A DNA stretch of 64,000 nucleotides from Tatumella ptyseos ATCC 33301 (GCF_000735525.1 NZ_JMPR01000013.1:16312-80311), one strand, 5' to 3'; shown: positions 36,912-46,529, counted from the first letter of the stretch. Notes: a model not told the origin generated them from the sequence alone. A program made the numbers and translations.

Positions 36912-37844
36912 GTGCAGAAATTTCATGAAAAACCGATGAGTTATTTGTATGAAGTGGGTGTCCAGGGAGGGATCCGCCGCGCAGCAGATATCCTGGGGAT
37001 TAATCCTTCGGTGATCAGCCGCCAGATCTCGCAACTTGAGCGGGAATTACAATTACCCCTGCTTGAACGGCGTGGCCGGATTGTTGTTCTGACCGAAGCG
37101 GGACGTTTACTGGCCGGAGATTACTTCGAAAGTCGCCAGCGGCGATATAAGCTGGAAGCGCACCTGCGGGATTTACGGCACATGAAAGGGGGAAGTGTTT
37201 CGGTCCGCATCGGTGGCGGATTAGTCAGCACTTTTATCCGTGAGATTATGACGACCTTTTCCGGTGCCTATCCGCAGGTTTTTGTCGATATCACCGTGGC
37301 CAGTATGCATGAAATGCTGAATGCCGTGGTTCATGGGGACACCGATATGGCATTGGCCTTCGGGCCTGTCGGCAGCCCGGAGGTCAAACGATACAGTTTT
37401 CACTGGGGACCGGTTTGTGCCGTCATGACGCCGGATCATCCGTTAAGCGGCGAGCCACGGGTGACTATCGAAACGCTGGCCGGGCAACGACTGATTGCTC
37501 TGACGGATCAGTTCGGATTACAGCGATATATGAATACCATGTTCCGTCACAGTGGCCTGATTTTTACGCCATCTTATCGGTGCAATCTCTTTTCTACCGC
37601 ACTGGAACTCAGTGCGGCGGGTCTCGGTATCGCCTGCATGTCCGCCAGGGCGGCTGAGCCGATGATTTCCTCAGGGCAACTGGTCGCAATACCAATAGAC
37701 AATCCGGTCGCACATGAAACGCAATGCCATTTGCTGCGTAATTCAGATCGCCGTTTTACCCCGGCGGCACATCATCTGTGGCAGTTATTGCGTAACTATT
37801 TCAGTGAAATGACTGACGACGACCAGGCAATATCAGGTCGCTGA
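36912..37844 (+). CDS. LysR-family transcriptional regulator
   Basis: LysR regulator of 310 residues from the GTG at 36912. The winged helix spans about residues 8-65 (GGIRRAADILGINPSVISRQ then ISQLERELQLPLLERRG), and the effector-binding domain follows with the RIGGGLVSTFI and LELSAAGLGIACM segments. The frame is open from GTG 36870, and ATG 36936 would truncate helix 1, so the start is a compromise. It is divergent from yjiH-yjiG-M20 and probably controls it. It does not resemble E. coli YjiE, the LysR protein near yjiGH there. Confidence 0.88.
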   Translation: MQKFHEKPMSYLYEVGVQGGIRRAADILGINPSVISRQISQLERELQLPLLERRGRIVVLTEAGRLLAGDYFESRQRRYKLEAHLRDLRHMKGGSVSVRIGGGLVSTFIREIMTTFSGAYPQVFVDITVASMHEMLNAVVHGDTDMALAFGPVGSPEVKRYSFHWGPVCAVMTPDHPLSGEPRVTIETLAGQRLIALTDQFGLQRYMNTMFRHSGLIFTPSYRCNLFSTALELSAAGLGIACMSARAAEPMISSGQLVAIPIDNPVAHETQCHLLRNSDRRFTPAAHHLWQLLRNYFSEMTDDDQAISGR

Positions 37845-37993
37845 CGGACGCGGAACGGCTGTTTGCTGCTGTTTTGCGCCTTCGGTCAGGCACTGTGTCA
37901 GCATTCTGTGCAGTGATAACCGCTGGTTCATATCCCCCGGCCGGAACCGGTATTTCTGCCGTCAACTTGCCTGCACATCCCCCTCACCACCGC

Positions 37994-38317
37994 TCAGGGA
38001 ATGCCCGCGAGACGCAGAAGTGCGGTGACTGCTGCCGCCGACAGGATCACTCCAATTAACGGGGTACGGCGTAGCGTCAACAGCAGTGCGACCGCGACGC
38101 CGCCTGTCCGGGCAAAACCTGCGAAATGGTTATCATGATAAAAGGTGGCAATCACCGCCACCGAAAGCAGTAAGGTGGTGGCGGCGTCGGATAAGCGCTG
38201 TTGCCATGATTCCGGAAGTACCCACCGGTGTCCAAGACGGCTACTGATATAGCGCATCAGAAAGGTGCCCGCCCCCAGTAAGAGAATGCACCCCCAAAGT
38301 GCCGGACTATTGCTCAT
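37994..38317 (-). CDS. AzlD-family branched-chain amino acid exporter subunit
   Basis: Small inner-membrane protein of 107 residues with three or four hydrophobic helices; GAGTFLMRYISSRLG and the glycine-rich C-terminal RRTPLIGVILSAAAVTALL are AzlD-like. It overlaps the AzlC gene by 11 bases and must act with it, as YgaH does with YgaZ in E. coli valine/methionine export. Confidence 0.85.
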   Translation of the reverse strand: MSNSPALWGCILLLGAGTFLMRYISSRLGHRWVLPESWQQRLSDAATTLLLSVAVIATFYHDNHFAGFARTGGVAVALLLTLRRTPLIGVILSAAAVTALLRLAGIP

Positions 38318-38981
38318 TTTTTTTGCTCCCCATCACCAGCCCGGCGAGCGAGACCAGTACCGGTAAGCCTGCAGGCAGCCAGGGAACTGTGGCCAGGGCC
38401 AGCAGAGCACCGGAACCGGCGCGCTTCCGGGTGACTTTTTTCTTCAGTGATGGGATCACCAGCGCCAGCATAATGGCCGGAAAGACGCTGTCTAAACCGA
38501 TCACTGACGGGTCCGGCAGAAGTTTACCCATCAGGGATCCCCCCAGTACACCTGCGGGCCAGCAGAGGGCGATACCGGTACCACACAGCCAGTAGGCGGC
38601 TCGTTGCTGATGTTTATCCGGACGCGATAACCCGAATACAACACTTTCATCATTCATCATATGGCTGCCGGCAATACCTCGCCATCCGCGCCCGGTCAGG
38701 TCACTGACGGCAATACCAAACGGGATATGGCGGGCATTTACCAGCAAGCCGGCAGCCGCTGCCGCCAGAGGACTCCCCCCGGCGGCAACGATACCGATAA
38801 AGATAAATTCAGACGCGCCTGCCATCACGATCACGGACAGCGCTAAAGGTACCCATAGCGGGAATCCGAGACTGCCGGCCAGTGATCCATAAGAGACTGC
38901 CACAACACCATCGGCCAGACAGACCAGGAAAATAGCTTTAACAACATCACGGGGTAAGGCGGAATAGAGTGGAGCCAGCAT
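38307..38981 (-). CDS. AzlC-family branched-chain amino acid exporter subunit
   Basis: Inner-membrane protein of 224 residues, family AzlC/YgaZ. Landmarks are VSYGSLAGSLGFPLWVPL, VMAGASEFIFIGIVAAGGS and the NARHIPFGIA signature; basic KKKVTRKRAG in a cytoplasmic loop. Forms an exporter with the following azlD-like gene. Divergent from an XRE-cupin regulator 101 bases away, a frequent partner of AzlCD. The exported amino acid is not known. Confidence 0.9.
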   Translation of the reverse strand: MLAPLYSALPRDVVKAIFLVCLADGVVAVSYGSLAGSLGFPLWVPLALSVIVMAGASEFIFIGIVAAGGSPLAAAAAGLLVNARHIPFGIAVSDLTGRGWRGIAGSHMMNDESVVFGLSRPDKHQQRAAYWLCGTGIALCWPAGVLGGSLMGKLLPDPSVIGLDSVFPAIMLALVIPSLKKKVTRKRAGSGALLALATVPWLPAGLPVLVSLAGLVMGSKKNEQ

Positions 38982-39013
38982 AGGGATACCGTTAAAATGA
39001 ACGTTGATATACT

Positions 39014-39061
39014 TATAATGAACACCCTGACAGTGTTTTTCAACAAGAACGTTTCGTTCTT
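39014..39061. promoter_or_regulatory. promoter and operator-like repeats between azlC and its regulator
   Basis: A consensus -10 box TATAAT lies at 39014-39019 on the plus strand. Behind it are two inverted repeats: AACAC-N7-GTGTT at 39021-39037, and a perfect AAGAACG/CGTTCTT with a TTT centre at 39045-39061. Both fall in the 101-base divergent gap and are candidate sites for the XRE-cupin regulator. Confidence 0.5.
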
Positions 39062-39082
39062 TATAGCGAACGGTGAGGCCCT

Positions 39083-39694
39083 ATGAAACCCCCTATCAGT
39101 ATTATTTCGCGCAATCTGTGTCAGGAGCGGCAGAGAGCCGGTCTGTCACTGGCTGAAGTGGCCCGCAGAGCCGGGATTGCGAAGTCCACACTGTCTCAGC
39201 TGGAATCCGGCAGCGGTAATCCCAGCCTGGAAACACTCTGGGCCTTATGTATGGCACTGGATATGCCATTTGCCCGGTTACTGGAAGACGGCAGTACGGC
39301 CATCCGGTTATTGCGAAAGGGGGAAGGGATGGCTGTCGATTCCGGACAGGCAAGTTACCAGGCGATCCTGCTGGCCAACTGTCCGCCCGGGGCAAGACGC
39401 GATATCTATACCCTGCAGGTCCAGCCAGGCAAGGACAGGTTGTCACAGCCACATCTGCCGGGTTCTGTTGAACATATTATTCTGGTGCGCGGGCGGGCAT
39501 TAGTCGGATTGGCGGATAATCCGGTGGAGCTGAATGAAGGCGACTACCTGTGTTACCCGGGGGATCTGCCGCATATTTTCCGTGCGTTAGAAAAAGATAC
39601 CGAAGCTTTACTGGTGGCAGAACATCGGGCGGATGTCCGGGCAGGGAAGCCCGATACGGGCTTCCCCTGGCAGGGATTACTGACTGACCGGTGA
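39083..39694 (+). CDS. XRE-family regulator with C-terminal cupin domain
   Basis: Transcription factor of 203 residues. A Cro/C1-type HTH occupies about residues 9-63 (LSLAEVARRAGIAKSTLSQL, then ESGSGNPSLETLW), and a small-molecule-binding cupin barrel about residues 105-190 (PGSVEHIILVRGRALVGL, then NEGDYLCYPGDLPHIF). It is divergent from azlC-azlD, which is the likely target; regulators of this type often sense the exported amino acid. Its 3' end overlaps the convergent siderophore receptor gene by 18 bases. Confidence 0.9.
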   Translation: MKPPISIISRNLCQERQRAGLSLAEVARRAGIAKSTLSQLESGSGNPSLETLWALCMALDMPFARLLEDGSTAIRLLRKGEGMAVDSGQASYQAILLANCPPGARRDIYTLQVQPGKDRLSQPHLPGSVEHIILVRGRALVGLADNPVELNEGDYLCYPGDLPHIFRALEKDTEALLVAEHRADVRAGKPDTGFPWQGLLTDR

Positions 39695-40831
39695 ATAACT
39701 CAGATTGACCGGGTCATTCGGTAACTGCGTGAAATGGGTCACGATATAGTGGTAATCGGCAGTCGGATCCAGCGAAGCAAACTGCTGCGGATAGAACCAG
39801 TGCGCCAGGATTTCCACCCCTATAATATTCCACGGATGGTTGTAGAAATGATGATACACCCCGCCGACATGCCCTTCAGAGACCGCCGGGATCGTCGCGA
39901 CAGCAGTACGTTTTAACAGGTTGTCAAAGCTGGCTTTGATCTGTGTGATTTGGGTATTGTAACCGAACGGCAATACCGGGTTCCCTGCCGCGCCACGTTT
40001 TGAACCGGTCATCAGGTACCAGTCAGGGCGCATCGCAATAATTTTTTCAGGGTTAATAAAGCCGGATGCCCCTTTCAGTAATTCGGAGCCGATATTAATC
40101 CCGCCCGCAGCAGCCACTAATCCGCCCCAGCCATTGGTGCCGTGAGTGAAGCAGCAGTTATCTGAATTACCGGCGATAGGTTCGATGAAGACCAGCGGCT
40201 TTTTCGGTGCTTTGCTGACGACAGATTCAATCCGGTTCAGGCGTTCGGTATAAAAATCAGTGAAGGCTTTGGCGTTACTCTCTTTATTAAGCACTTTCCC
40301 CAGTAACGTAATGCTGGGTACCGTATCCTGAATAGGGTGGAGTTCATAATCCAGGAACAGTACGGGAATATGCAATTCACGGAAACGTTTTAAAACACCG
40401 GTTTGTTCCAGTGCCGGTTTGGCCCGCAACTGTGCAATGAGCAGGTCCGGGTGACTGGAAATCACCGTTTCAGTATTCACTTCCCCCTGGTCTGAGAATC
40501 CCATATCCGGGATAGCCGCGGCCTGAGGCCATTTTCCTTTCAGAACTGCCCATTCCTGACCGTCCTGTTTTTTGATCAGATTATTCCAGCTAATGACCCG
40601 CGCGAACGGGTCCGCTCTGTCGAGCAGGGCCAGCGCCATAATATCGCGGCCATCCTGCAGAATAATTCGTTTCGGTTCATGGCTGATAACGACAGTCTGG
40701 TGATCCATATCCTGTACGGTCAGCGGGTAATCTGTTGCCATCGCGGCCAGAGGGGAGAAACACACCGCGGCAGTGACACAATGACGGGCATAGCGTATGA
40801 GAGGATGACGACGTTTAATGGCGTTATTCAT
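39677..40831 (-). CDS. iron-siderophore ABC importer substrate-binding protein
   Basis: Periplasmic receptor of 384 residues, FepB/FhuD-like fold (periplasmic binding protein family 2). A signal peptide is present (YARHCVTAAVCFSPLAAMA, cleavage after about residue 32). The two-lobed body includes VVISHEPKRIILQDGRDIMA and HPDLLIAQLRAKPALEQTG. It is divergent from the permease-ATPase pair of the same system and has a Fur-box-like site between. Its end overlaps the convergent XRE-cupin gene by 18 bases. The siderophore is unknown. Confidence 0.9.
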   Translation of the reverse strand: MNNAIKRRHPLIRYARHCVTAAVCFSPLAAMATDYPLTVQDMDHQTVVISHEPKRIILQDGRDIMALALLDRADPFARVISWNNLIKKQDGQEWAVLKGKWPQAAAIPDMGFSDQGEVNTETVISSHPDLLIAQLRAKPALEQTGVLKRFRELHIPVLFLDYELHPIQDTVPSITLLGKVLNKESNAKAFTDFYTERLNRIESVVSKAPKKPLVFIEPIAGNSDNCCFTHGTNGWGGLVAAAGGINIGSELLKGASGFINPEKIIAMRPDWYLMTGSKRGAAGNPVLPFGYNTQITQIKASFDNLLKRTAVATIPAVSEGHVGGVYHHFYNHPWNIIGVEILAHWFYPQQFASLDPTADYHYIVTHFTQLPNDPVNLSYSPVSQ

Positions 40832-40916
40832 TAGCTTTCCTGAATTGTTTCTCCCTCGTGGCCATGGGGTAAGCCGAAAAAGAACAGGGCCGGAGAGGTG
40901 GTTGAATGAGAATCTA

Positions 40917-40935
40917 TATCATAATAATTATTAAC
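40917..40935. promoter_or_regulatory. Fur-box-like site for the siderophore receptor gene
   Basis: The 19-mer TATCATAATAATTATTAAC matches the Fur consensus GATAATGATAATCATTATC at 14 positions by eye. It lies 86 bases upstream of the receptor start codon. Confidence 0.6.
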
Positions 40936-41111
40936 TATAATTTGAGCTGCAGATATCTGCTGTATGTTACCGGGAGTAACTATCTGCCGTGAGATGTTTC
41001 CGCAACCCGTTGTTCCGGCCCTGACCGGCGGAAAATACAGGCTTTATATTGCGGCTATTCACGTTGTGTAAACTGTTTAGCGTTGTATTCATTCGGTTTC
41101 GCGGTATCATT

Positions 41112-41130
41112 CGGAATGATTATTATTATA
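41112..41130. promoter_or_regulatory. Fur-box-like site for the permease-ATPase genes
   Basis: Read on the minus strand, TATAATAATAATCATTCCG matches the 19-bp Fur consensus at 14 positions. It lies about 130 bases upstream of the permease start. Confidence 0.6.
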
Positions 41131-41259
41131 TTTTGTCGCGGACGGATCAGGGCAGGATCACTGCCACTCTTCACCGGTTTATCGCTGTCACCCTGATACG
41201 GCGAATGAATAAGCCGCACAAAACAATATCGTTAGTTCCGGAACGTGGAAATATCATTA

Positions 41260-42330
41260 ATGAGTACTGTGACAGAATCCGTTACCCATGAACGTGGTGG
41301 TATCGGTGCCGAGTATCGAAAACTTATTCGTAAACGTGTCGTCCTGTTGTTGGTATTGGTGATTGCTATCTGCTGTAGCGTTATCCTCGATTTTACGATA
41401 GGACCGGCACACCTTGACCTGATGACGCTGTTACGTGCGCTGGTGCATCCGGCCGGTGTTGATGCTGCGACCCGGGTGATCGTCTGGGATATCCGTCTGC
41501 CTTTCACGCTGATGGCCGTGGTGGTCGGTTTTGCCCTGGGAATGGCGGGGAGTGAGATGCAGACAATCCTCAATAACCCGCTGGCCAGTCCTTTCACTCT
41601 GGGCGTTTCCTCCGCTGCCTCGTTCGGTGCTGCGTTAGCGCTGGTCCTCGGGGTCGGTATCCCCTGGATCCCCGGAACCTGGCTGGTCACCGGGAACGCC
41701 TTTATTTTTGCCATTCTGACGGCGTTTATTCTGAATCTGGTCAGCCGCCGCACCGTAAATACACGCACCACCGTTGTGCTGTTCGGTATTGCCCTGGTCT
41801 TTACCTTTAATGCCCTGGTCGCCATGATGCAATTTATCGCCAGTGAAGATACCCTGCAATCGCTGGTCTTCTGGACGATGGGTAGCCTGGGGAGGGCCTC
41901 CTGGCCGAAACTGGGGATCCTGGCCGCCGCCATAGTGATACTGCTGCCCTGGGCACTGAAGAGTGCCTGGCAACTGACCGCACTGCGTCTGGGGGAAGAC
42001 AGGGCGGCCAGTTTTGGTATTGATGTTGCCCGTCTGCGGATGTCGTCATTAATCCGCATCAGCCTGGCGTCTGCCCTGGCCGTGGCCTTTGTCGGGCCTA
42101 TCGGATTTATCGGCCTGGTGGCACCCCATATCGCCCGGCAACTGGTGGGTGAGGATCACCGCTTTTATCTGCCCGCCAGTGGTCTGATTGGTGCGCTGGT
42201 GTTATCCCTGGCCTCTGTGGTATCAAAAAATATTGTCCCCGGAGTCATTATCCCGATTGGTATTATCACCTCGCTGGTGGGTGTGCCGTTCTTCATTGTT
42301 ATCATTCTGCGTCACCGGGGGAACTTATGA
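41260..42330 (+). CDS. iron-siderophore ABC importer permease (FecCD family)
   Basis: Inner-membrane permease of 356 residues with about ten helices. Landmarks: RLPFTLMAVVVGFALGMAGS and MQTILNNPLASPFTLGVSS (the NPLA(S/D)P motif) and FVGPIGFIGLVAPHIARQLVG (the GLVxPHIxR ATPase-contact loop). ATG 41260 is preceded by GTGGAA at a good distance; a GTG at 41245 is a less likely alternative. Overlaps the ATPase gene by 4 bases. Confidence 0.92.
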   Translation: MSTVTESVTHERGGIGAEYRKLIRKRVVLLLVLVIAICCSVILDFTIGPAHLDLMTLLRALVHPAGVDAATRVIVWDIRLPFTLMAVVVGFALGMAGSEMQTILNNPLASPFTLGVSSAASFGAALALVLGVGIPWIPGTWLVTGNAFIFAILTAFILNLVSRRTVNTRTTVVLFGIALVFTFNALVAMMQFIASEDTLQSLVFWTMGSLGRASWPKLGILAAAIVILLPWALKSAWQLTALRLGEDRAASFGIDVARLRMSSLIRISLASALAVAFVGPIGFIGLVAPHIARQLVGEDHRFYLPASGLIGALVLSLASVVSKNIVPGVIIPIGIITSLVGVPFFIVIILRHRGNL

Positions 42331-43112
42331 GTGATTCCCTGAGTATTAAGGGGCTCAGTACCGGTTATCGTCGTCATCCGGTGATCAGTGAAATGTCCCT
42401 GGAGGCTATTCCACGGGGTAAGGTAACGGTATTACTGGGACCGAACGGGTGCGGTAAGTCTACCCTGCTGCGCGCCCTGGCCGGGTTAAACCGGGCGGAG
42501 GGGGAAATCTGGCTGGATAATAAAGATATCAACCACTTATCTCTGGCAGAGCGTGGCGATAAAGTTGTCTATCTGCCTCAGAGCCTGCCTTCCGGGGTCC
42601 ATCTGCAGGTATTAGAATCCGTGCTGGTGTCGGCCAGAGCCACGGGACAGCAGGGGGCGGATGTCTCACCGGAACGTATACTGCAGTTACTGGATGAAGT
42701 CGGGATTGCGTCGCTGGCGCTCAGATATATGGATGAGTTGTCCGGGGGCCAGAAACAAATGGTCGGTCTGGCCCAGTCGCTGGTGCGTAATCCGTCCCTG
42801 CTGTTACTCGACGAACCGCTCAGTGCACTGGATCTCAATTATCAGTACCATGTGATGAGCCTGGTCAGTAAAGAGACCCGTGCGCGCAATATGGTCACGG
42901 TGGTTGTTCTGCATGATATTAATATCGCCCTGCGACACAGTGATCATGTGGTGATGATGAAATCCGGACGGATTGTGGCCAGCGGCGCGCCTGCGGATGT
43001 CATTACCCCGGAAAGCCTGGCCGAAGTGTATGGTGTCCGTGGACGGATCGAATTGTGTTCTCAGGGGGTACCGCAGGTTCATATTGATGGGCTGGTCAGC
43101 GGCAACCTGTAA
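42327..43112 (+). CDS. iron-siderophore ABC importer ATPase
   Basis: Cytoplasmic ATPase of 261 residues, FepC/FecE type. Walker A GPNGCGKST, Q-loop VYLPQSLP, signature LSGGQKQMVGLAQSL, Walker B LLLLDEPLSALD and switch VLHD are intact. Start overlaps the permease stop (ATGA). Completes the system of receptor, one permease and one ATPase; with a single permease gene the permease should act as a homodimer. Confidence 0.93.
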   Translation: MSDSLSIKGLSTGYRRHPVISEMSLEAIPRGKVTVLLGPNGCGKSTLLRALAGLNRAEGEIWLDNKDINHLSLAERGDKVVYLPQSLPSGVHLQVLESVLVSARATGQQGADVSPERILQLLDEVGIASLALRYMDELSGGQKQMVGLAQSLVRNPSLLLLDEPLSALDLNYQYHVMSLVSKETRARNMVTVVVLHDINIALRHSDHVVMMKSGRIVASGAPADVITPESLAEVYGVRGRIELCSQGVPQVHIDGLVSGNL

Positions 43113-43120
43113 CCGTTATT

Positions 43121-43143
43121 GCGGATAGCCTCTGGCTATCCGC
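43121..43143 (+). terminator. stem-loop after the siderophore ATPase gene
   Basis: Perfect 10-bp inverted repeat GCGGATAGCC/GGCTATCCGC with a TCT loop, nine bases after the stop codon. Only CC and TT follow, so the T-run is poor. Confidence 0.6.
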
Positions 43144-43405
43144 CCTTAGGATCCACTCCCGATCCCTTTGCAGGCTGACCTTGTGTTATCTCCCCTCTGA
43201 ACTTCTGTGTGCAGTCACCGCTTCTTTACCTGCAATGTTCACCGTTTCCTCAGAATTTACCTGATAAGCCTGAGCGGTTCTCTGCCTCCCGGACACGTCA
43301 GAAGTCGCGGAGAGCACAGCATTTACTTCTTTCCGGGGATAACACGTCTGAATTCGCGGGGCCGACGGCAGAGCACGGTGTGCCCGGCCGTCGGCAGGGG
43401 TAGCG

Positions 43406-44350
43406 TCAGGCAGACGCGGTCTGTAAACGGTGTAACACCGCAATATCAGCCGGAGTCGTACGGCAGCACCCGCCGATCACCCGGGCACCGGCCGCCAGCC
43501 ATGCCGGCAGATAATCACTCAGTGTTGCACAGCCATGAGGCTGATGATGCCAGGTCTTACTGACCGGATCATAATGTTCGCCGGAATTCGGATACACCAC
43601 CAGCGGGAGTGGCGTCAGTGAATGCAGATGGCGTAACGCTTCAGTCGTATCCTCCAGCGCAATGCAGTTGATTCCGATGGCGACGATACGGGGATAGCCT
43701 TCGATAAAGGCGACCACTTCACTCAGTGGCGTGCCGTCACTCAGATGCTGTGCATCTTTCAGGGTAAACGAGAACCAGGCGGTAGTACGGGGATATTCGT
43801 TCAGCAGCTCTGCCAGTGCCCGGATTTCATCAAAAGAGGGCAGTGTTTCACAGGCCAGCAGATCCGCCCCGGCTTCGATCAATGCGGCAATTCGCGGCCG
43901 GTGAAAGTCCTGATATTGCCGGAGGCTGCGCTGGTAATCCCCCCGGTATTCAGAACCGTCAGCCAGATAAGCCCCGTAAGGCCCGACAGAGCCGGCAATC
44001 AGTAACGGCCCGGCCTGGGGGTGCTCCGATAAATACCGGTGGCGGGCGTTGGCCGCCAGGGTCACGCTCAGGCGTATCAGAGCCTGAGCCTCACCGGCAG
44101 AGATATTCCGTGCGGCAAACCCCGGGAGGCTGGCCTGATAGCTCGCGGTGATCGCACAACGGGCCCCCGCCTGAAAATAATCGTAATGCACCTGTTCAAT
44201 CAGTTGCGGGTTTTCCTGCAGGATTTTGGCCGACCACAGGCTGTCTGCCAGCTGACAGCCACGGTTTTCCAGTTCCGTAGCCATCGCGCCGTCGAGCAGT
44301 AAAAAAGGCTGCTCACGGAGCACGGAGAATAAAGGATTATTGGGTCGCAT
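43406..44350 (-). CDS. mmuM: homocysteine S-methyltransferase
   Basis: Zinc enzyme that methylates homocysteine to methionine using S-methylmethionine; 314 residues, near E. coli MmuM (310). The start carries LLLDGAMATELENRG, and the C-terminal GGCCRTTP supplies two zinc cysteines, with the third Cys in IGINCIALED. Lies one base downstream of mmuP, the same pair as in E. coli mmuPM. Confidence 0.96.
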   Translation of the reverse strand: MRPNNPLFSVLREQPFLLLDGAMATELENRGCQLADSLWSAKILQENPQLIEQVHYDYFQAGARCAITASYQASLPGFAARNISAGEAQALIRLSVTLAANARHRYLSEHPQAGPLLIAGSVGPYGAYLADGSEYRGDYQRSLRQYQDFHRPRIAALIEAGADLLACETLPSFDEIRALAELLNEYPRTTAWFSFTLKDAQHLSDGTPLSEVVAFIEGYPRIVAIGINCIALEDTTEALRHLHSLTPLPLVVYPNSGEHYDPVSKTWHHQPHGCATLSDYLPAWLAAGARVIGGCCRTTPADIAVLHRLQTASA

Positions 44351-44351
44351 G

Positions 44352-45755
44352 TTACTGCTCCTGAGGCTGAGCGGCGTTGGCCCGGCTCAGCTTGCGGGTA
44401 ATAAAATAAGCCAGATAGCAGAGGGCGACAAAAGGAATTCCGCACCATAACGCTATACGCTGATCCGGGTCAAAGGCCAGACCGGCACAGGCGACCAGGC
44501 ATAAAATAAAGCCCAGTACCGGTACCACAGGATACCACGGTGCGCGATAGAGCAAATCACTCAGTGGTTTACCCTGCTGCACATGACGGCGGCGGAAGAC
44601 ATAATGCGAGGCACAGATACTCAGCCAGACGGCGACGACGGCGAAACCGGAGATAGCCGACAACGCCACAAAAACCGTGTCCGGCGCGATGACGCTGGAA
44701 GCCAGCGCCAGCAGTCCGCCGAGCATACTGACCGACAGTGCCGTTAAAGGAACGCCCCGTTTTGTGACCCGGGCAAAGCATTGTGGCAGGGTATTCTGAT
44801 TTGCCAGTGACCATAACATTCTGCCGGAAGCATACAGACCGGAATTTGCTGCCGAAAGAATAGCGGTCAGGATCACCAGATTAAAGATCCCTGCGGCATA
44901 GGGAATACCGACCTTTTCAAACACCAGTACAAAGGGACTTTTCTCGACACCGGCCTGCTGCATAGGGATCAGGGCTGCAAGCACAAATACGGTCCCCACA
45001 AAGAAAATAATCAGTCGTACCACCGTCGTGCGGATAGCTATCGGGATCACTTTATGCGGGGATTCAGTTTCACCGGCCGCAATACCAATCAGTTCGGTCC
45101 CGGAAAAAGCGAAGTTAACCGCGACCATCGTCATCAGGATAGGCAGGCCGCCATGAGGGAACCAGCCCTGAGCGGTGATGTTATGCAGGCCGGGGGCAGG
45201 CGTTCCGTCGTGCATCGGTAGCAGCCCGGTCATGGCGGCAACGCCCAGGATCAGGAACAGTACGATAGTGAAGACTTTGAGCAGAGAGAACCAGAATTCA
45301 CTTTCGGCAAAAAAGCGGGTAGATACCACATTCAGGCCGAAAATCAGTACGCAAAAAACCAGGCACCAGACCCAGACCGGGACCTGCGGAAACCAGTACT
45401 GCATACAGAAACCGGCCGCCGTAAAGCTGGAGCCGAGGGCGACGGTCCAGGTCAGCCAGTAGAGCCAGGCTACCGTATAGCCGGTGGCTGGGCCAAGATA
45501 ACGACTGGCATAGACATGGAATGCGCCTGTTTCCGGCATTGCGACTGACAGTTCACCTAAACATTGCATCACCAGCCAGACCACCAGCGCACCGATAAGA
45601 TAGGCGAGGAGTGTCCCTGCCGCCCCTGTGGTGGAGATAATATAGCCGGTGTTAAAAAATAATCCGGTCCCGATCACCCCGCCCAGTGACAGCATCACCA
45701 GATGACGGGCTTTCATGGTGCGCTTCAGCGGCGCGGTAGTTGAAGATGTCTGCAT
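44352..45755 (-). CDS. mmuP: S-methylmethionine permease
   Basis: Amino acid-polyamine-organocation (AAT family) permease with 12 helices, 467 residues as in E. coli MmuP. Landmarks: [21 protein letters not shown] at the first helix (GGVIGTGLF) and [18 protein letters not shown]. It imports S-methylmethionine, a plant-derived sulphur source, for MmuM encoded next to it. Met-box-like octamers lie at and just before its start codon. Confidence 0.94.
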   Translation of the reverse strand: MQTSSTTAPLKRTMKARHLVMLSLGGVIGTGLFFNTGYIISTTGAAGTLLAYLIGALVVWLVMQCLGELSVAMPETGAFHVYASRYLGPATGYTVAWLYWLTWTVALGSSFTAAGFCMQYWFPQVPVWVWCLVFCVLIFGLNVVSTRFFAESEFWFSLLKVFTIVLFLILGVAAMTGLLPMHDGTPAPGLHNITAQGWFPHGGLPILMTMVAVNFAFSGTELIGIAAGETESPHKVIPIAIRTTVVRLIIFFVGTVFVLAALIPMQQAGVEKSPFVLVFEKVGIPYAAGIFNLVILTAILSAANSGLYASGRMLWSLANQNTLPQCFARVTKRGVPLTALSVSMLGGLLALASSVIAPDTVFVALSAISGFAVVAVWLSICASHYVFRRRHVQQGKPLSDLLYRAPWYPVVPVLGFILCLVACAGLAFDPDQRIALWCGIPFVALCYLAYFITRKLSRANAAQPQEQ

Positions 45756-45789
45756 GTAGCCTTCTGAATGGTTAGATGTCTAACGTGAG
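45744..45789. promoter_or_regulatory. MetJ-box-like octamers at the mmuP start
   Basis: AGATGTCT (7 of 8 matches to AGACGTCT) occurs at 45774-45781, centred in GTTAGA-TG-TCTAAC, and again at 45744-45751 across the first codons of mmuP. The 30-base distance between the two is not the contiguous tandem array typical of MetJ, so this is a candidate only. Confidence 0.45.
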
Positions 45790-46058
45790 ATGAGCGAAGT
45801 TATACCGGCATCCACTTTGAAATGCAAAAAATCACAGGGTACGCTCAGGGGGAGCGGGCCGGAAAAGAGGTGCAATAATGGCTGACTGGCGGCTGAATAT
45901 TCCCATCGCCGCAATTTTTATGCTTCAGCACTATTAATCCGGCTTTTTTATCAACTAACAGGCGACCCGCGCGGTGAGACTTGTATAATGCCTGGCCAGA
46001 AGTAGTTAAACAGGCAGTTGCCGGGAGACCGGTCCGATGATTTCAGGAAATTAATACC
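45790..46058. other. intergenic region between mmuP and yehS
   Basis: Divergent gap with no gene. Promoters of both genes are expected here; no box could be assigned with confidence. Confidence 0.35.
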
Positions 46059-46529
46059 ATGATGCACAATGACGTTTTGCGTAGTGTTCGCTATATGCTC
46101 GACCTTCGTGATGAAAAAATGCTGGAAATTCTTATTTCAGGGGGGGCGGAAGTCAGCCTCAAGGAAATGAGTGGCTATCTGGTTAAAGAAGGCGAGCCGG
46201 GCTACCTGGCATGTAACGATAAGGTCATGGCACATTTTCTGAACGGCCTGATATTCTACCGCCGTGGTCGTGACCCGCGCTATCCTGCTCCTGAAGTAGA
46301 GAAGCGCGTGACCAATAATGTCATGCTGAAAAAATTGCGCGTGGCGTTTGAGCTGAAAACCGAGGATTTACATGACATTCTGAAATCTGTGGATTTTGCG
46401 ATGTCAGAAAATGAGCTGAGTGCTTTTTTCCGTAAAGAAGGGCATAAAAACTACCGCGAGTGCGGGGATCAGGTACTGCGTTATATCCTGAAAGGTCTGG
46501 CTGAGCGGGTGCGTAAAGCGAAGAAATAA
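46059..46529 (+). CDS. yehS: DUF1456 protein YehS
   Basis: Small cytoplasmic protein of 156 residues, the E. coli YehS length, made of two copies of a helical DUF1456 repeat: NDVLRSVRYMLDLRDEKMLEI at residues 4-24 and NNVMLKKLRVAFELKTEDLH in the second half, each followed by an S/E-rich FL/FF-KEG element. Function unknown. ATG 46059 and 46062 are both possible. Confidence 0.92.
   Translation: MMHNDVLRSVRYMLDLRDEKMLEILISGGAEVSLKEMSGYLVKEGEPGYLACNDKVMAHFLNGLIFYRRGRDPRYPAPEVEKRVTNNVMLKKLRVAFELKTEDLHDILKSVDFAMSENELSAFFRKEGHKNYRECGDQVLRYILKGLAERVRKAKK

Larger units (their letters stand above)
40832..41259. other. divergent control region of the siderophore transporter
   Basis: 428 bases with no accepted gene; an 80-codon frame at 41049-41291 overlaps the second Fur-like site and the start of the permease gene and is rejected. 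The region is AT-rich around both Fur-box-like sequences. Confidence 0.5.
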
